Of a DNA stretch of 64,000 nucleotides, positions 1 to 8,800 are shown piece by piece (position 1 is the first letter of the stretch; each line of letters begins with the position of its first letter). The notes under the pieces were generated by a model that searched no databases, was not told the DNA's origin, and was given only the letters and a program-made list of their open reading frames with translations. Source of the stretch: Piscinibacter sp943370595 (GTDB lineage: Bacteria; Pseudomonadota; Gammaproteobacteria; Burkholderiales; Burkholderiaceae_C). Made by a program: the position numbers and the translations under genes. The stretch spans positions 1 through 64,000 of the forward strand of contig CALRRO020000005.1 of assembly GCA_943370595.1 (NCBI GenBank). The letters run 5' to 3'.

Positions 1-243
1 ACGAAGCGCGCTTTCGCGCGCCGCCCCCTGACGCTGCGCTTCTCGTCACCGCCCAAATCGCCCCCAGCGGGCAGCGGCTGCCGCGAAGTCCACCACTGGA
101 GTCCTTCGACCGGCATGCCACCGCGGGTTCAGCAAAGGTGCGTGCGGGCGGGCTGGAGCGCGCCTGTTCGGCGCTGAGCAGCGCAGGGCTTGCGGCAGGC
201 GCGCGGCAGCGCGCTTCGTAGACTGACTTGCCGCCGGCTGTCT

Positions 244-273
244 GAGCGCAGCGAACGCAGTGAGCGAAGCGAG
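244..273 (+). repeat. Three imperfect copies of a 9-bp unit
   Basis: The units are GAGCGCAGC, GAACGCAGT and GAGCGAAGC, followed by a partial GAG. Read as protein this gives Ser-Glu-Arg repeats, but no good gene model contains it, so I treat it as non-coding repeat DNA. Confidence 0.55.
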
Positions 274-310
274 TTGGGCGGCCTGCCGCGAGACCGAGCA
301 GCGCAAGGGA

Positions 311-329
311 GTCGGCCCTGCGGGCCGAC
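311..329. repeat. Perfect hairpin, 8-bp stem with TGC loop
   Basis: GTCGGCCC, loop TGC, GGGCCGAC. No T-run follows on either side, so this is not a classical intrinsic terminator. It lies inside the inverted-repeat region. Confidence 0.5.
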
Positions 330-473
330 CGCCGAAGCGGCGTGCGCCAGCCTGCCCGCACGCGCCTTTGCCGCGCCGACCTCAACGCGCAAAGAAATCA
401 GCGAGCTTCCGCTCTGGGCAGCGAGCGGAAGTGAATGTCCGGATCCACGCCTTCGCTGCGTGGTACCGAGACC

Positions 474-974
474 ATGCTGAACATCCTGCGCCTGCTCAAG
501 ATCTTCGTCCGCGCCGCCCGGCTCCCAACGCTGCACCCGCACGACACCTGCGTGACGCACTGGCGGGTGCTGCCCGGCGACATCGACGCCTTCGGCCACA
601 TGAACAATGCGCGCTACCAGTCGCTGATGGACATCGCGCGGGTCGACTTCCTGCTGCGTTGCGATCTCTTCCGCGGCGTGGTCCGCAACCGGTGGATCGT
701 GCCGGTGGGTGAGGTGCAGTTGAGCTACCGGCGCCCGCTGAAGCCCTTCGAGCGATTCGAACTGCACACCCGCATCGAGCACTGGGACGAGCGCTGGTTC
801 CACTTCCGCCAGGACTTCTACCGCGCCGGCGACCTCGAGCGGCCAGTCTGCAGCGCCCGCGTCACCACGCTGTTCAAGGGCCGGCAGGGCGTGGTCGGCA
901 CCGAGCAGGTGGTGCACGAACTGGCCGGGCGCCCGCTGGCCTCGCCCGATCCGGGCCGGGAACTGGCCGGCTAG
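474..974 (+). CDS. Acyl-CoA thioesterase family protein (hotdog fold, THEM6-like)
   Basis: A 166-residue protein with the hotdog-fold signature around HMNNARYQSLMD, in which the N-terminal Asp (GDIDAFGHMNN) is the expected catalytic position of 4HBT-type thioesterases. It also has a conserved GEVQLSYRRPLKPFERF strand. The family hydrolyses acyl-CoA thioesters; the substrate cannot be told from sequence. I chose ATG 474 (MLNILRLLKIF) because it gives the usual hydrophobic N-terminus; an upstream ATG at 435 adds 13 low-complexity residues. The gene stands alone, with repeat DNA upstream and a decayed gene downstream. Confidence 0.8.
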   Translation: MLNILRLLKIFVRAARLPTLHPHDTCVTHWRVLPGDIDAFGHMNNARYQSLMDIARVDFLLRCDLFRGVVRNRWIVPVGEVQLSYRRPLKPFERFELHTRIEHWDERWFHFRQDFYRAGDLERPVCSARVTTLFKGRQGVVGTEQVVHELAGRPLASPDPGRELAG

Positions 975-1047
975 TGCGCGAGCCCGGCTGGCAAGGGCTC
1001 GCACGCTGGCGGAGGATCCGCCTTCGCGCCTGCGGCCACCGCACACC

Positions 1048-1441
1048 ATGCCCGGCCCCGACCTCGAACTGCTCGCCCCCGCACGCGCCGAGGCCCGCGC
1101 CTGCGAGGCGCTGTCCGAGCAGCTCGGAAAACTCGGCGCGACGATCTTCGTGGCCCGCTCGATCACGCTGCCGGCGCAGGCGCTGCGTGCGCTACAGCCT
1201 GAGCCTGTGCCCCAAGCAGGCCAAGGGCGTGATCGGCGTGCAGGGCACGCTGCGCGCCGAGCCGCTGACGCTGATGCACGGCAACGACCGGCTCACGCTG
1301 CGCTCCGACTGCAAGCCCTGCGAGATGCACGTGGTCGGCCGGATGCGCAAGAACGTGCTGAAGGACGCGGCCCGCGAAGCCGCGGCCGTGCCGATCCGCT
1401 TCTACCGGACGCGGCCGGACAGCCGCGCCGCGGCGTCCTGA
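1048..1441 (+). pseudogene. Decayed C-terminal relic of a U32 peptidase family protein (RlhA/YdcP type)
   Basis: Two reading frames together carry U32-family C-terminal sequence. The first frame (from 1048) gives ACEALSEQLGKLGATIFVA, resembling the DUF3656 part. After about 1190 the signal moves to another frame, giving SLCPKQAKGVIGVQGT and then LRSDCKPCEMHVVG, the cysteine-rich end of the family. Most of the protein is missing and the two parts are not contiguous in the family, so deletion plus a frame change is the simplest reading. Its 3' end overlaps the convergent deaminase gene by 40 bp. The family assignment is from memory of motifs, hence moderate confidence. Confidence 0.5.
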
Positions 1442-1890
1442 AGCACGGCGATCGCGTCGGCGGCCTGCAGCGGCCCGTCGACCTGCACTGCCGGGCTGGC
1501 GCCGGCATAGACCTCGGCGCTGCGGATCGGCAGCGTGTCGCCGCCCAGCGCCGCGGCGATGTCGGCGGTCGAGGCGGCGTACACCACGCGGCGGATGCCG
1601 GCCCAGAACATCGCGCCGCTGCACATCGCGCAGGGCTCGCCGCTGGCATACACCGTGCCGCCGCGCACGGCTTCGGCGCCGAGCGCCGCGCGCGCTTCGC
1701 GCACCAGCACCAGTTCGGCATGGCCGGTGCAATCGCCGCTGCTCACCTGGTTGTTGCGGGCGGTCCAGATCAGACGGCCGTCGGCCGCGACCAGCGTGGC
1801 GCCGAAGGGCATGTTGCCTTCGGCGACGGCTTGCTGCGACGCCAGGATCGCCTGGCGCATCGGTTCGTGGTCGGCGTTGGTCAGCGGCAT
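1402..1890 (-). CDS. Nucleoside/nucleobase deaminase (CDA fold)
   Basis: A 162-residue zinc hydrolase of the cytidine deaminase-like superfamily. The zinc and proton-shuttle motif is His57-Ala-Glu59 (GHAEL) and the second zinc motif is Pro86-Cys87-Ala-Met-Cys90 (EPCAMCSGAMFWAG). This layout is typical of the guanine deaminase and tRNA adenosine deaminase branch; length and context favour a free-base or nucleoside deaminase. It is the third gene of a minus-strand run with a BMP binding protein and a flavin reductase, separated by about 10 nt from the latter, which suggests purine or pyrimidine scavenging. Its 3' end overlaps the U32 relic. The exact substrate is not determinable. Confidence 0.85.
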   Translation of the reverse strand: MPLTNADHEPMRQAILASQQAVAEGNMPFGATLVAADGRLIWTARNNQVSSGDCTGHAELVLVREARAALGAEAVRGGTVYASGEPCAMCSGAMFWAGIRRVVYAASTADIAAALGGDTLPIRSAEVYAGASPAVQVDGPLQAADAIAVLQDAAARLSGRVR

Positions 1891-1900
1891 CGGGTGCTCC

Positions 1901-2536
1901 TCAGATCTCGTCGATGTTCGTGCTGGCCCGGCTCTCGCGGTCCTGGCCGTCGATCGCGAAGCGATCGCGCATGGTCACGTAGAAGCTGGCGCCGAAGCGG
2001 CCCACCGGGTGGTAGTCCTGCAGGCGCACGCGCCAGGTCTCGGTGTCGACCAGGCCTTCGCGCGCGTGCAGCCACTGCACGCGGCCGATGAAGACGTAGC
2101 GGCTCTCGGTCTCCAGCTTCTCGTGCAACACGCACTCGAAGGCGACCGGCGCTTCGGCGATGCGCGGCGGCTTGACCGTCTGCGACGGCAGCGCGTGCAG
2201 GCCGAAGCGGTCGAGTTCGCTCACGCCCGGCGGCAGCGACTCCCCGCAGGCATGCATCTGCGCCGCCATCGGCTCGTCGCTGATGTGCACGACGAATTCG
2301 CCGCTGGCCAGGATGTTGGCGGCGGTGTCCTTCAGCCGGCCGTCCTTCAGCCGGTTGATCGACAGCATTACGATCGGCGGGTCCTCGCCGACCATGTTGA
2401 ACATCGAGAACGGCGCGGCATTGGCCACGCCGTCGGCCGACAGCGTGGTCACCAGCGCGATCGGCCGCGGCACGATCAGGCTGGCCATCAGCTTGTAGCG
2501 CTGGTAGGCCGTCAGTGCGCCGAAGTCGATTTCCAT
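1901..2536 (-). CDS. Flavin reductase family protein (FMN-binding split barrel)
   Basis: A 211-residue protein with the split-barrel flavin-binding pattern: SLIVPRPIALVTTLSADG near residue 20, then NAAPFSMFNMVGEDPP, typical of flavin reductase-like domains. Members bind FMN and either supply reduced flavin to a monooxygenase or act as stand-alone oxidoreductases. No partner monooxygenase is encoded nearby. It begins 10 nt after the BMP gene and ends 10 nt before the deaminase gene, so all three are probably one transcript. A link to nucleobase catabolism, as with RutF, is inference from context only. Confidence 0.82.
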   Translation of the reverse strand: MEIDFGALTAYQRYKLMASLIVPRPIALVTTLSADGVANAAPFSMFNMVGEDPPIVMLSINRLKDGRLKDTAANILASGEFVVHISDEPMAAQMHACGESLPPGVSELDRFGLHALPSQTVKPPRIAEAPVAFECVLHEKLETESRYVFIGRVQWLHAREGLVDTETWRVRLQDYHPVGRFGASFYVTMRDRFAIDGQDRESRASTNIDEI

Positions 2537-2546
2537 GCCTTCTCCT

Positions 2547-3626
2547 TCAGGGTTGCTTGCCGAGCACGCCTTCGGCGTACCACTTCATCTTCCACAGTTC
2601 CTCCTCGGCGAGCACCTGGCCGGCGGGCACCTTGGTCGCACCGGTGACGTCCTTGATCGGGCCGCTGAAGGGGTGGAACTTGCCGGCCAGGATCTCGGCC
2701 TTCTTCGCCTCGAACAAGGCCACCACGTCCTTGGGCACCTCGGCATTGGGCGGCACGACCTGCACGATGCCTTCCTTCATGCCCCACTTGGTGTCTTCGC
2801 TCTTCCACTTGCCTTCGAGCACCTGCCGCACCTTGTGGACGTAGTACACGCCCCAGTTCAGCGTGTTGCCCGAGAGATGGGCCCGGGGCCCGAAGCGCGT
2901 CATGTCCGAATCCTGCCCGAAGGCGTACAGGCCCTTGCTCTGCGCGAGCTGCACCACCGCCGGTGAATCGGTGTTCTGGTAGAGCACGTCGGCGCCCTGG
3001 TCGATCAGCGCCTGCGCGGCCTCGCGCTCGCGCACCGGGTCGTACCAGGAGTTGATCCACACCACCTTGACGCCGACCTTCGGGTTGACCGCACGTGCGC
3101 CGAGCGTCCAGGCCGACAGGTTGCGGATCACCTCCGGAATCGGGAAGGGCGCGACGTAGCCGAAGGTGTTCTTCTTCGTCATGCGCCCGCCGATCAGGCC
3201 GATCAGATAGGCGCCTTCGTAGAAGCGCGTCTGGTAGATGCCGACGTTCTTCGCCGTCTTGTAGCCCGAGCAGTGCTCGAAGACGACGTCGGGGTGGTCG
3301 GCCGCGACGCGGATCGTCGGGTCCATGAAGCCGAACGAGGTGGTGAAGATCATCTTGCAGCCGTCGGCGATCAGCTGGCGGATCACCCGGTCGGCTTCGG
3401 CCGACTCGGGCACCTTCTCGACGTGCAGCGTCTGCACCTGGCTGCCGAATTCCTTCTCGACCATCTTGCGGCCGAGATCGTGCTGGTAGGTCCAGCCGAT
3501 GTCGGCGATCGGGCCCGGGTAGACGAAACCGATCTTCAGCGGCCCCGCCGCGCGGGCGGCCGCAGGCCAGAGGGCAGGGGTGGCGGCCGCGAGGCCGGAG
3601 GCAAGCAGCAGGCGACGACGTTGCAT
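2547..3626 (-). CDS. BMP family ABC transporter substrate-binding protein (PnrA/Med-like)
   Basis: A 359-residue periplasmic binding protein of the basic membrane protein family, whose known members bind purine nucleosides or related ligands. Supporting features are KIGFVYPGPIADIGWTYQHD after the signal peptide, the IFTTSFGFMDP segment, and GIYQTRFYEGAYLIGLIGG, typical of the family. The start at 3626 (MQRRRLLLASGLAAA) has a GGAG ribosome site and a Tat-like RRRLLL n-region; the frame stays open 35 codons further upstream. No permease or ATPase is adjacent. It is first in the run with flavin reductase and deaminase, and two TGTATACA palindromes lie upstream. Confidence 0.87.
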   Translation of the reverse strand: MQRRRLLLASGLAAATPALWPAAARAAGPLKIGFVYPGPIADIGWTYQHDLGRKMVEKEFGSQVQTLHVEKVPESAEADRVIRQLIADGCKMIFTTSFGFMDPTIRVAADHPDVVFEHCSGYKTAKNVGIYQTRFYEGAYLIGLIGGRMTKKNTFGYVAPFPIPEVIRNLSAWTLGARAVNPKVGVKVVWINSWYDPVREREAAQALIDQGADVLYQNTDSPAVVQLAQSKGLYAFGQDSDMTRFGPRAHLSGNTLNWGVYYVHKVRQVLEGKWKSEDTKWGMKEGIVQVVPPNAEVPKDVVALFEAKKAEILAGKFHPFSGPIKDVTGATKVPAGQVLAEEELWKMKWYAEGVLGKQP

Positions 3627-3673
3627 GGGGAGGCTCCTGGGAGTGGGAATGTGCCGGAGCCGGGCCGGCAAAT

Positions 3674-3681
3674 TGTATACA
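3674..3681. promoter_or_regulatory. TGTATACA palindrome, candidate GntR/FCD operator (copy 1)
   Basis: The sequence is ATTGTATACATG, with the perfect 8-bp palindrome at its core, 48 bp upstream of the BMP gene start. FadR/FCD-type GntR regulators often bind short TA-rich palindromes of this type, and the GntR gene is adjacent. A second copy lies 82 bp away, close to eight helical turns. Confidence 0.45.
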
Positions 3682-3755
3682 TGCAGATTCGATGCCAGCC
3701 GATGTGGCGCGACTAAATCCTTGTATGACAAGGACTTATACGAAACTCAAGGTCA

Positions 3756-3763
3756 TGTATACA
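3756..3763. promoter_or_regulatory. TGTATACA palindrome, candidate GntR/FCD operator (copy 2)
   Basis: The sequence is CATGTATACATT. It is the same core as the copy at 3674, in the 196-bp space between the end of the GntR gene and the BMP start. Between the copies is a related imperfect site, TTGTATGACAA at 3721. The repetition in otherwise GC-rich DNA is the main evidence. Confidence 0.45.
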
Positions 3764-3822
3764 TTCACCGATCCTGGGCGCGAAATGCCCAGGGTGGGAC
3801 GGCCCGGACCCAGCCCGGTGCG

Positions 3823-4518
3823 TCAGCGGGGGCCGGGCAGCGCGAGGCGCGCTTCGAGCGAGCGCAGGTGCGCTTCCATCAGCGCCGCGGCGCCATCGCC
3901 ATCGCGCAGGCCGAGCCGTTCGACGATGCGGCGGTGCTCGTCGTGTTCGCACGAAGCCTCGCCCGGCGCCTCGTACATCGCGACGATCAGCGAACAGCGT
4001 GTCATCAGCTCGGTCAGCATGCGTTGCAGCACCTGGTTGCCGCACAGCTGGGCCAGCGCGAGGTGGAAGCCGCCGGCCAGCGCCACCCAGCGGTGGTGGT
4101 CGGCATGCAGGGCATCGTGCTCGGCGTCGAGCCGCTCCTGCAGGCGCTGCAGTTCCAGCGGCCCGATGCGCCCAGCGACGGCGCGCGCGATCGCGCCTTC
4201 GATCGCACGCCGCGCCTCGAAGATCTGTCGTGTTTCCTGCGGGTCGGGCGCGGCCACCGTGGCGCCCTTGTTCGGCACGATCTCGACGATGTGCGACTCG
4301 GCCAGGCGGCGCAGTGCCTGGCGCACCACGGTGCGGCTGACCTGGAAGCGTTCACACAGCGCGGCCTCGCCCAGCCGCTCGCCGGGCTGGAGCCGGCCCT
4401 GCATCACGTCGCTGAAGAGGCCGTCGTAGACGGTCTGGTCCAGCGTGCCGGTGACACGCTGCACCGCGCTGCGGCGCCGCGCAGTGACGGTGCGGTCAGG
4501 GGAACGGGCGGTGGGCAT
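3823..4518 (-). CDS. GntR family transcriptional regulator (FCD domain)
   Basis: A 231-residue regulator. Residues about 24-90 form the winged helix, with GRLQPGERLGEAALCERFQV and SRTVVRQALRRLAES being the classic GntR helix-turn-helix. Residues about 97-220 are an FCD ligand domain, with FHLALAQLCGN and the EHDEHRRI metal or ligand helix. ATG 4518 is the first start giving a normal-length protein; the frame remains open into the neighbouring binding-protein gene, but that upstream translation is a shadow. It lies just upstream of the BMP gene on the same strand and probably controls the BMP/flavin reductase/deaminase run through the TGTATACA sites. Confidence 0.9.
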   Translation of the reverse strand: MPTARSPDRTVTARRRSAVQRVTGTLDQTVYDGLFSDVMQGRLQPGERLGEAALCERFQVSRTVVRQALRRLAESHIVEIVPNKGATVAAPDPQETRQIFEARRAIEGAIARAVAGRIGPLELQRLQERLDAEHDALHADHHRWVALAGGFHLALAQLCGNQVLQRMLTELMTRCSLIVAMYEAPGEASCEHDEHRRIVERLGLRDGDGAAALMEAHLRSLEARLALPGPR

Positions 4519-4580
4519 CGGCAATCGGTCGCGCGGCGCCGCAGTGTAGCGGCGCACCCGCCCACGGGCCGATGCGCGGC

Positions 4581-5693
4581 TCAGCGGCGGAACTTGCCGT
4601 CCGACCCGATGATGGACAGGTCGACGAACTCCAGCCCGGTGTGGTCGGCGGCGCTGAAGCTGACCTCCAGCCCGCCGATGTCGACCTTGTTCATCGTCTC
4701 CAGCGCCTGCTGGATCTTCGCGCGCGACGGGCTGGGGCCGGCGCGCTTGAGCGCCGCGACCAGCACCTTGGCCGCGGCATAGCCTTCGAGCATCGCCGGC
4801 GTCACGCCTTCCATGCCCTTGGCCACCGCATAGTCGTGCGCCTCCTTCACGATCGGCGCCGACAGCGAGCGCTCGTACGGGAACACCTGCGTGACGATCA
4901 CGCCGCGTGCGTTCTCCTTCAGCGACTTGACGAAGCCGCCCGAGGCATTGTTCGAGAAGGTGACGATCTGCGCGCGCGAGCCGGCCTTGCGGATCGCCTC
5001 GATGCCGTCGGCCACCGCATTGCCCGAGCCGATGAACAGCACCGCCTGCACGCCCGAACTGGCCACCAGCGGCGCGATCTTCGTGAAGTCCCACTTCGCG
5101 CGGTCGTACTTCTCGACGAACACCGGGTTCTTGGCCACCGCGGTGAAGCCCTTCTTGGCGCCTTCGAGCAGGTCGGCGCCGAAGCTGTCCTCGACGTGGA
5201 TCACGCCGATCTGGTCCATGCCGATCAGGCTCAGGTGCTGCACCGCGCGCTCGGCTTCGCGCTGGTAGGTGGCGCGCACGTTGAACACCCACGGATTGAC
5301 CGGCTTGTGCAGCGCCATCGCGCCGGTCGACGGTGCGATCAGCGGCACCTTGTACTGCTCGAGCAGCGGCACGATCGCCTGCGTGTGCGGCGTGCCGCGC
5401 GACAGGAACAGCGCCGACACGTTCTTCTCGGTGATCAGCACCTTGGCGTTCTCGGCCGCCAGCTTGGGATCGAACTTGTCGTCCATCGTGACGATCTCGA
5501 TCTTCTGGCCGTTGACGCCGCCCTGGGCGTTGGTGGCGTCGATGTAGAGCTTGGCGCCGTCGGCGACTTCCTTGACGCCGGCCGCCACCGGGCCGGTGAA
5601 GCCCGAGGTCTGGCCGATCAGGATCTGCGCGCTCGCGGACGCGCAGATGCACGCGCCCAGGACGGCAGCCAGCCACTGCGTGGCACGGTTCAT
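4581..5693 (-). CDS. Branched-chain amino acid-type ABC transporter substrate-binding protein
   Basis: A 370-residue periplasmic protein of the LivK/Peripla_BP_6 class. A Sec signal (MNRATQWLAAVLGACICASA) precedes ILIGQTSGFTGPVA, the usual first strand, then YIDATNAQGGVNGQKIEI and TMDDKFDPKLAAENAKVLI. The start at 5693 has GGAGAAGAGA upstream; the frame is open 27 codons further. No transport partners are adjacent, so it is an orphan binding protein. It lies 62 nt upstream of the GntR gene on the same strand. Ligand unknown; the class includes amino acids, amides and aromatic acids. Confidence 0.88.
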   Translation of the reverse strand: MNRATQWLAAVLGACICASASAQILIGQTSGFTGPVAAGVKEVADGAKLYIDATNAQGGVNGQKIEIVTMDDKFDPKLAAENAKVLITEKNVSALFLSRGTPHTQAIVPLLEQYKVPLIAPSTGAMALHKPVNPWVFNVRATYQREAERAVQHLSLIGMDQIGVIHVEDSFGADLLEGAKKGFTAVAKNPVFVEKYDRAKWDFTKIAPLVASSGVQAVLFIGSGNAVADGIEAIRKAGSRAQIVTFSNNASGGFVKSLKENARGVIVTQVFPYERSLSAPIVKEAHDYAVAKGMEGVTPAMLEGYAAAKVLVAALKRAGPSPSRAKIQQALETMNKVDIGGLEVSFSAADHTGLEFVDLSIIGSDGKFRR

Positions 5694-5817
5694 TCTCTTC
5701 TCCGGAATTGGCGCCCCAACGCGCGATAGGCCGGAGTGTGGCCAGTTCCGGATTGCAGCGATAGTGGGCGGCAACCCCGCGGCGTGATCCAGTGCACGCC
5801 GCGGATTCAGACCATCA

Positions 5818-8800
5818 TCAATTCGCGAAAAGGCTCATCGACGGTATCGCAACGTAACTCGTCTGCCCCGGCCGCAGCCAGCGCAGCCGCATCACCGCGC
5901 TGCCGCCCTTCTCGTAGTACTCGACGCGCACGCTGTAGCGCTGGCCCGCCACCAGGCTCACCGTGCCGCTGGTGTTGGTGGTCGCCGAGTGATCGCTCCA
6001 GTTGTTGATCACCTGCACGCCGTTGACCCACACGCGCACGCCATCGTCCGACACCGTCTGGAAGCGGTAGCTGCCGGTGGTCGGCGCAAGCACCGTGCCG
6101 GTCCATCGGGCGGAGAAGTTGTTGGCCGCCACGCCGGTGCCGGGCGAGCCGGTACCCCAGCTGAAGTCGATCGCTTCGGTTCGGTTGAGCACGGCGCTGC
6201 CCGACAGCGTCAGGTTGTTGAAGTAGCTGGCGGCCAAGCCCGTGCCGGTGGTCACCACCGGGGCCAGCAATTGCGAGGCCGGGATCGCGACGAAGGCCGA
6301 TTCACCCGGTGCCTGCCAGCGCAGCCGCATCACCGCACCGCCGCCCCGTTCGTAGAACTCGGCGACGATGTCGACCTGCGCGCCGGCCGTCAGGTCGATG
6401 CCGGCGCTGGTGTCGGTCGTGGGCGCATGGTCGGTCCAGTTGTTGATCAGCGGCACGCCGTTGACCCACAGGCGCACGCCGTCGTCCGACTCGGTCTGGA
6501 AGCGGTAGGTGCCGGTCGCCGGGACGATCAGCTTGCCGCTCCAGCGCGCCGAGAAGTTGTCGACCGTCACGCCGGCTCCGGGTGCGCCGGTGCCCCAGTC
6601 GAAGTCGATCGCCTCGGTGCGCGTCAGCACCGGTGTGCCGGTCACCGTCACGTTGTTGAAGTAGTCGGCCTTCAGCCCCGTGCCATTGCCGGTCGTCGCG
6701 GGTGCGGCCGGCTCGTCGCCGCCGATCTCGCGCAGGTAGGCGCTGAGCTTGGCCAGGTCGGCATCGGCGATGGTCACGCCGCTGTGCGCGCGCACGGCCG
6801 CCTCTAGCGTCGCCGCCGAGCCGTCGTGCAGGTACGGCGCGGTGGCCCAGACATCGCGCAGCGTCGGCACATCCAGGCCGGTCAGCGCGGCGCCGAGTCG
6901 CTGGCCGCTGCCCGGCTTGATCGTGCCGATGTTGACCAGCGTGCCGTTGCCGCTCGCCGTGAAGTTGCTGCCCGCATGGCAGCTCGCGCAGTTGCGTGCG
7001 GCGAAGATCGCCTTGCCTTCGGCCGCGGTGACCGACAGCGCGGTGGCGCTCGGCCGCGCCGGCGCCGGCTCGAAGCTGGACAGCGAGCCGACGTAGGCGG
7101 CCAGCGCGTCGAGGTCGGCCGACAGGCCGGCCTTGCGGTCGCCCAGCGGTTGGCTGCGCGTGCCGGCGACGAAGTCGGCATCGGGCATCAGGCCGCTGCC
7201 GCCGGCCATCGCGCGGATCTGGCCCTCGAAGTCCTGCACCTCGTCGAAGTTGTTGCTCCAGTGCAGCGAACCATGGCCCAGGCCGCCGCGGCCGCGCAGG
7301 TTGATGGTGTTGCGCAGGCCCTCGCCGAAGCCGGTCAGGTCCCACACCCGGCCGTCGTGGCCGCCGTCGTTGTGGCAGCTCGCGCAGCTCATGTAGCGGT
7401 CGCGCGCCAGCCGCGGGTCGCGGGCGTCGTAGAACAGCTGCTTGCCGCGCAGCACGGTGGCACCGAGCTTCTCGCTGGCCACCGTCGGCAGCGTGGCCAC
7501 CGGGTTGGCCGCCAGCAAGCCCTGCTGCAGCAGCGGCCGCAGGTCGTGCACGCCGACGCTGCGCTCCATGAAGTTGTGGACGTACAGCGTCAGGCCGTCG
7601 GCCGACAGCGCCAGCCCCTGCGGCGCCGGGCCGGTGTCGAAGCGGAACAGCTCGCGCCGGCCATGGGCGTCGATCACCGCCACTTCGCGGCTGGTCTCGA
7701 GCGCGACGAACAGGAACAGGCCCTTGGCATCGAAGAGCGCGGCGCTGGCCAGGCTGGCGTTGTCGTGGTCGAGCCGGCCGGCGAGGTCTTCCGCGCCGCT
7801 GCCGAGCACGATGCGCGAGCTGGCGGCACGCACGGTGTTCTGGAAGTTCAGCGGCAGTCCGTCGCGCAGCGCGCCGCGGCGGATGTTGTCGAGCTTGCCC
7901 GGCACCCAGGCGGCCACGCCGTCCGGAGAGATCGCCGCCGCGCCCAGGTAGTTGGGCAGGCCGCGGCCCTGGTTCTCGGCGTCGGGCTTGTCGCTCTGCG
8001 CCAGCGCGATGCTGCGGGTCAGCGTCATCGCCGCGGTGGCCACCTGCAGCACCTCGCCGCTGCCGGCGCCCGGCGCGGCGGTCGACTCGCCGGCGACCGG
8101 CGCGCTGATGAAGCGCGACACGTAGGCGGTGGCGCCGTCGGCGCTGAGCGACACGTGGCGGGCGTTGGCGCCGATGGCCAGGCTGCCGGTCGGTGCATAG
8201 GTGCTGGTGCTGAAGCGCTGCAGTGAGCCGCCGGCCTCCAGCACCACGTAGGCGCTGCTGCCGCTGGCCGCGATGCCATGGGGCTGAGAGCCGCGTGGCA
8301 GCGCGATGGTGCGGGTGACGGCCAGCGTCGCCGTGTCGATCACGCTGATCGAGGCCGCGGCCTTGTTGCTCACCCAGACGGTGCCGTTGCCGGTCAGCGC
8401 CAGGGTGCGCGGCGCGCTGCCGACGGTGATCTCGGCCAGCCGGGTGCGCGTGACCGCGTCGAACACCGACACCGAGTCGTTGTCCGGGTTGACCACCCAC
8501 AGCCGCGGGTTCGCGCCGCTGCGGTTCTCGACCGCGATCGGGCTGGACGCCGTCGGCGTGCCGGCCAGCAGCGGCAGGTGGATGGCCTGCAGCGTGGACA
8601 CACGCTGCTCGAGGCCGCTGTCGTCGGTCACCGTCACCGTCACCGTGAACAGGCCGGCCTGCGCATAGGTGTGGCTGGCCGTCGGCGAACTGCTCCAGCC
8701 GGTCTCCGGCGAGCCGTCGCCGAAGTTCCAGCGGTAGCGCACGTTGCTGCCGGTGGCGCTGGCGGTGAAGCTGGCGCTGCTGCCGCTGACCGTGGCGGTG

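Larger units (their letters stand above)
133..370. repeat. Imperfect 24-bp inverted repeat enclosing about 190 bp
   Basis: The left arm (133-156) reads CAAAGGTGCGTGCGGG then CGGGCTGG. The right arm (347-370) is its reverse complement with two mismatches in 24 positions. The spacer has no gene. The layout looks like terminal inverted repeats of a small non-autonomous element, but no target-site duplication could be confirmed by eye. Confidence 0.5.
1..434. repeat. Gene-free, repeat-rich left edge
   Basis: I see no supportable gene here. All six frames give only biased, low-information translations. The stretch holds an imperfect inverted repeat (133-156 with 347-370), a run of three imperfect 9-mers (244-270) and a perfect hairpin (311-329), each listed separately. 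The composition resembles the GC-rich intergenic repeats common in Burkholderiales. It could be a decayed mobile element or a mosaic repeat; nothing resembles a transposase. Confidence 0.5.

Noticed and set aside
3823..5676. A long minus-strand frame that seems to fuse a GntR regulator to extra upstream sequence
   Set aside because: The upstream part is another frame of the binding-protein gene and is Arg/Gly-rich shadow translation. The regulator proper starts at 4518.
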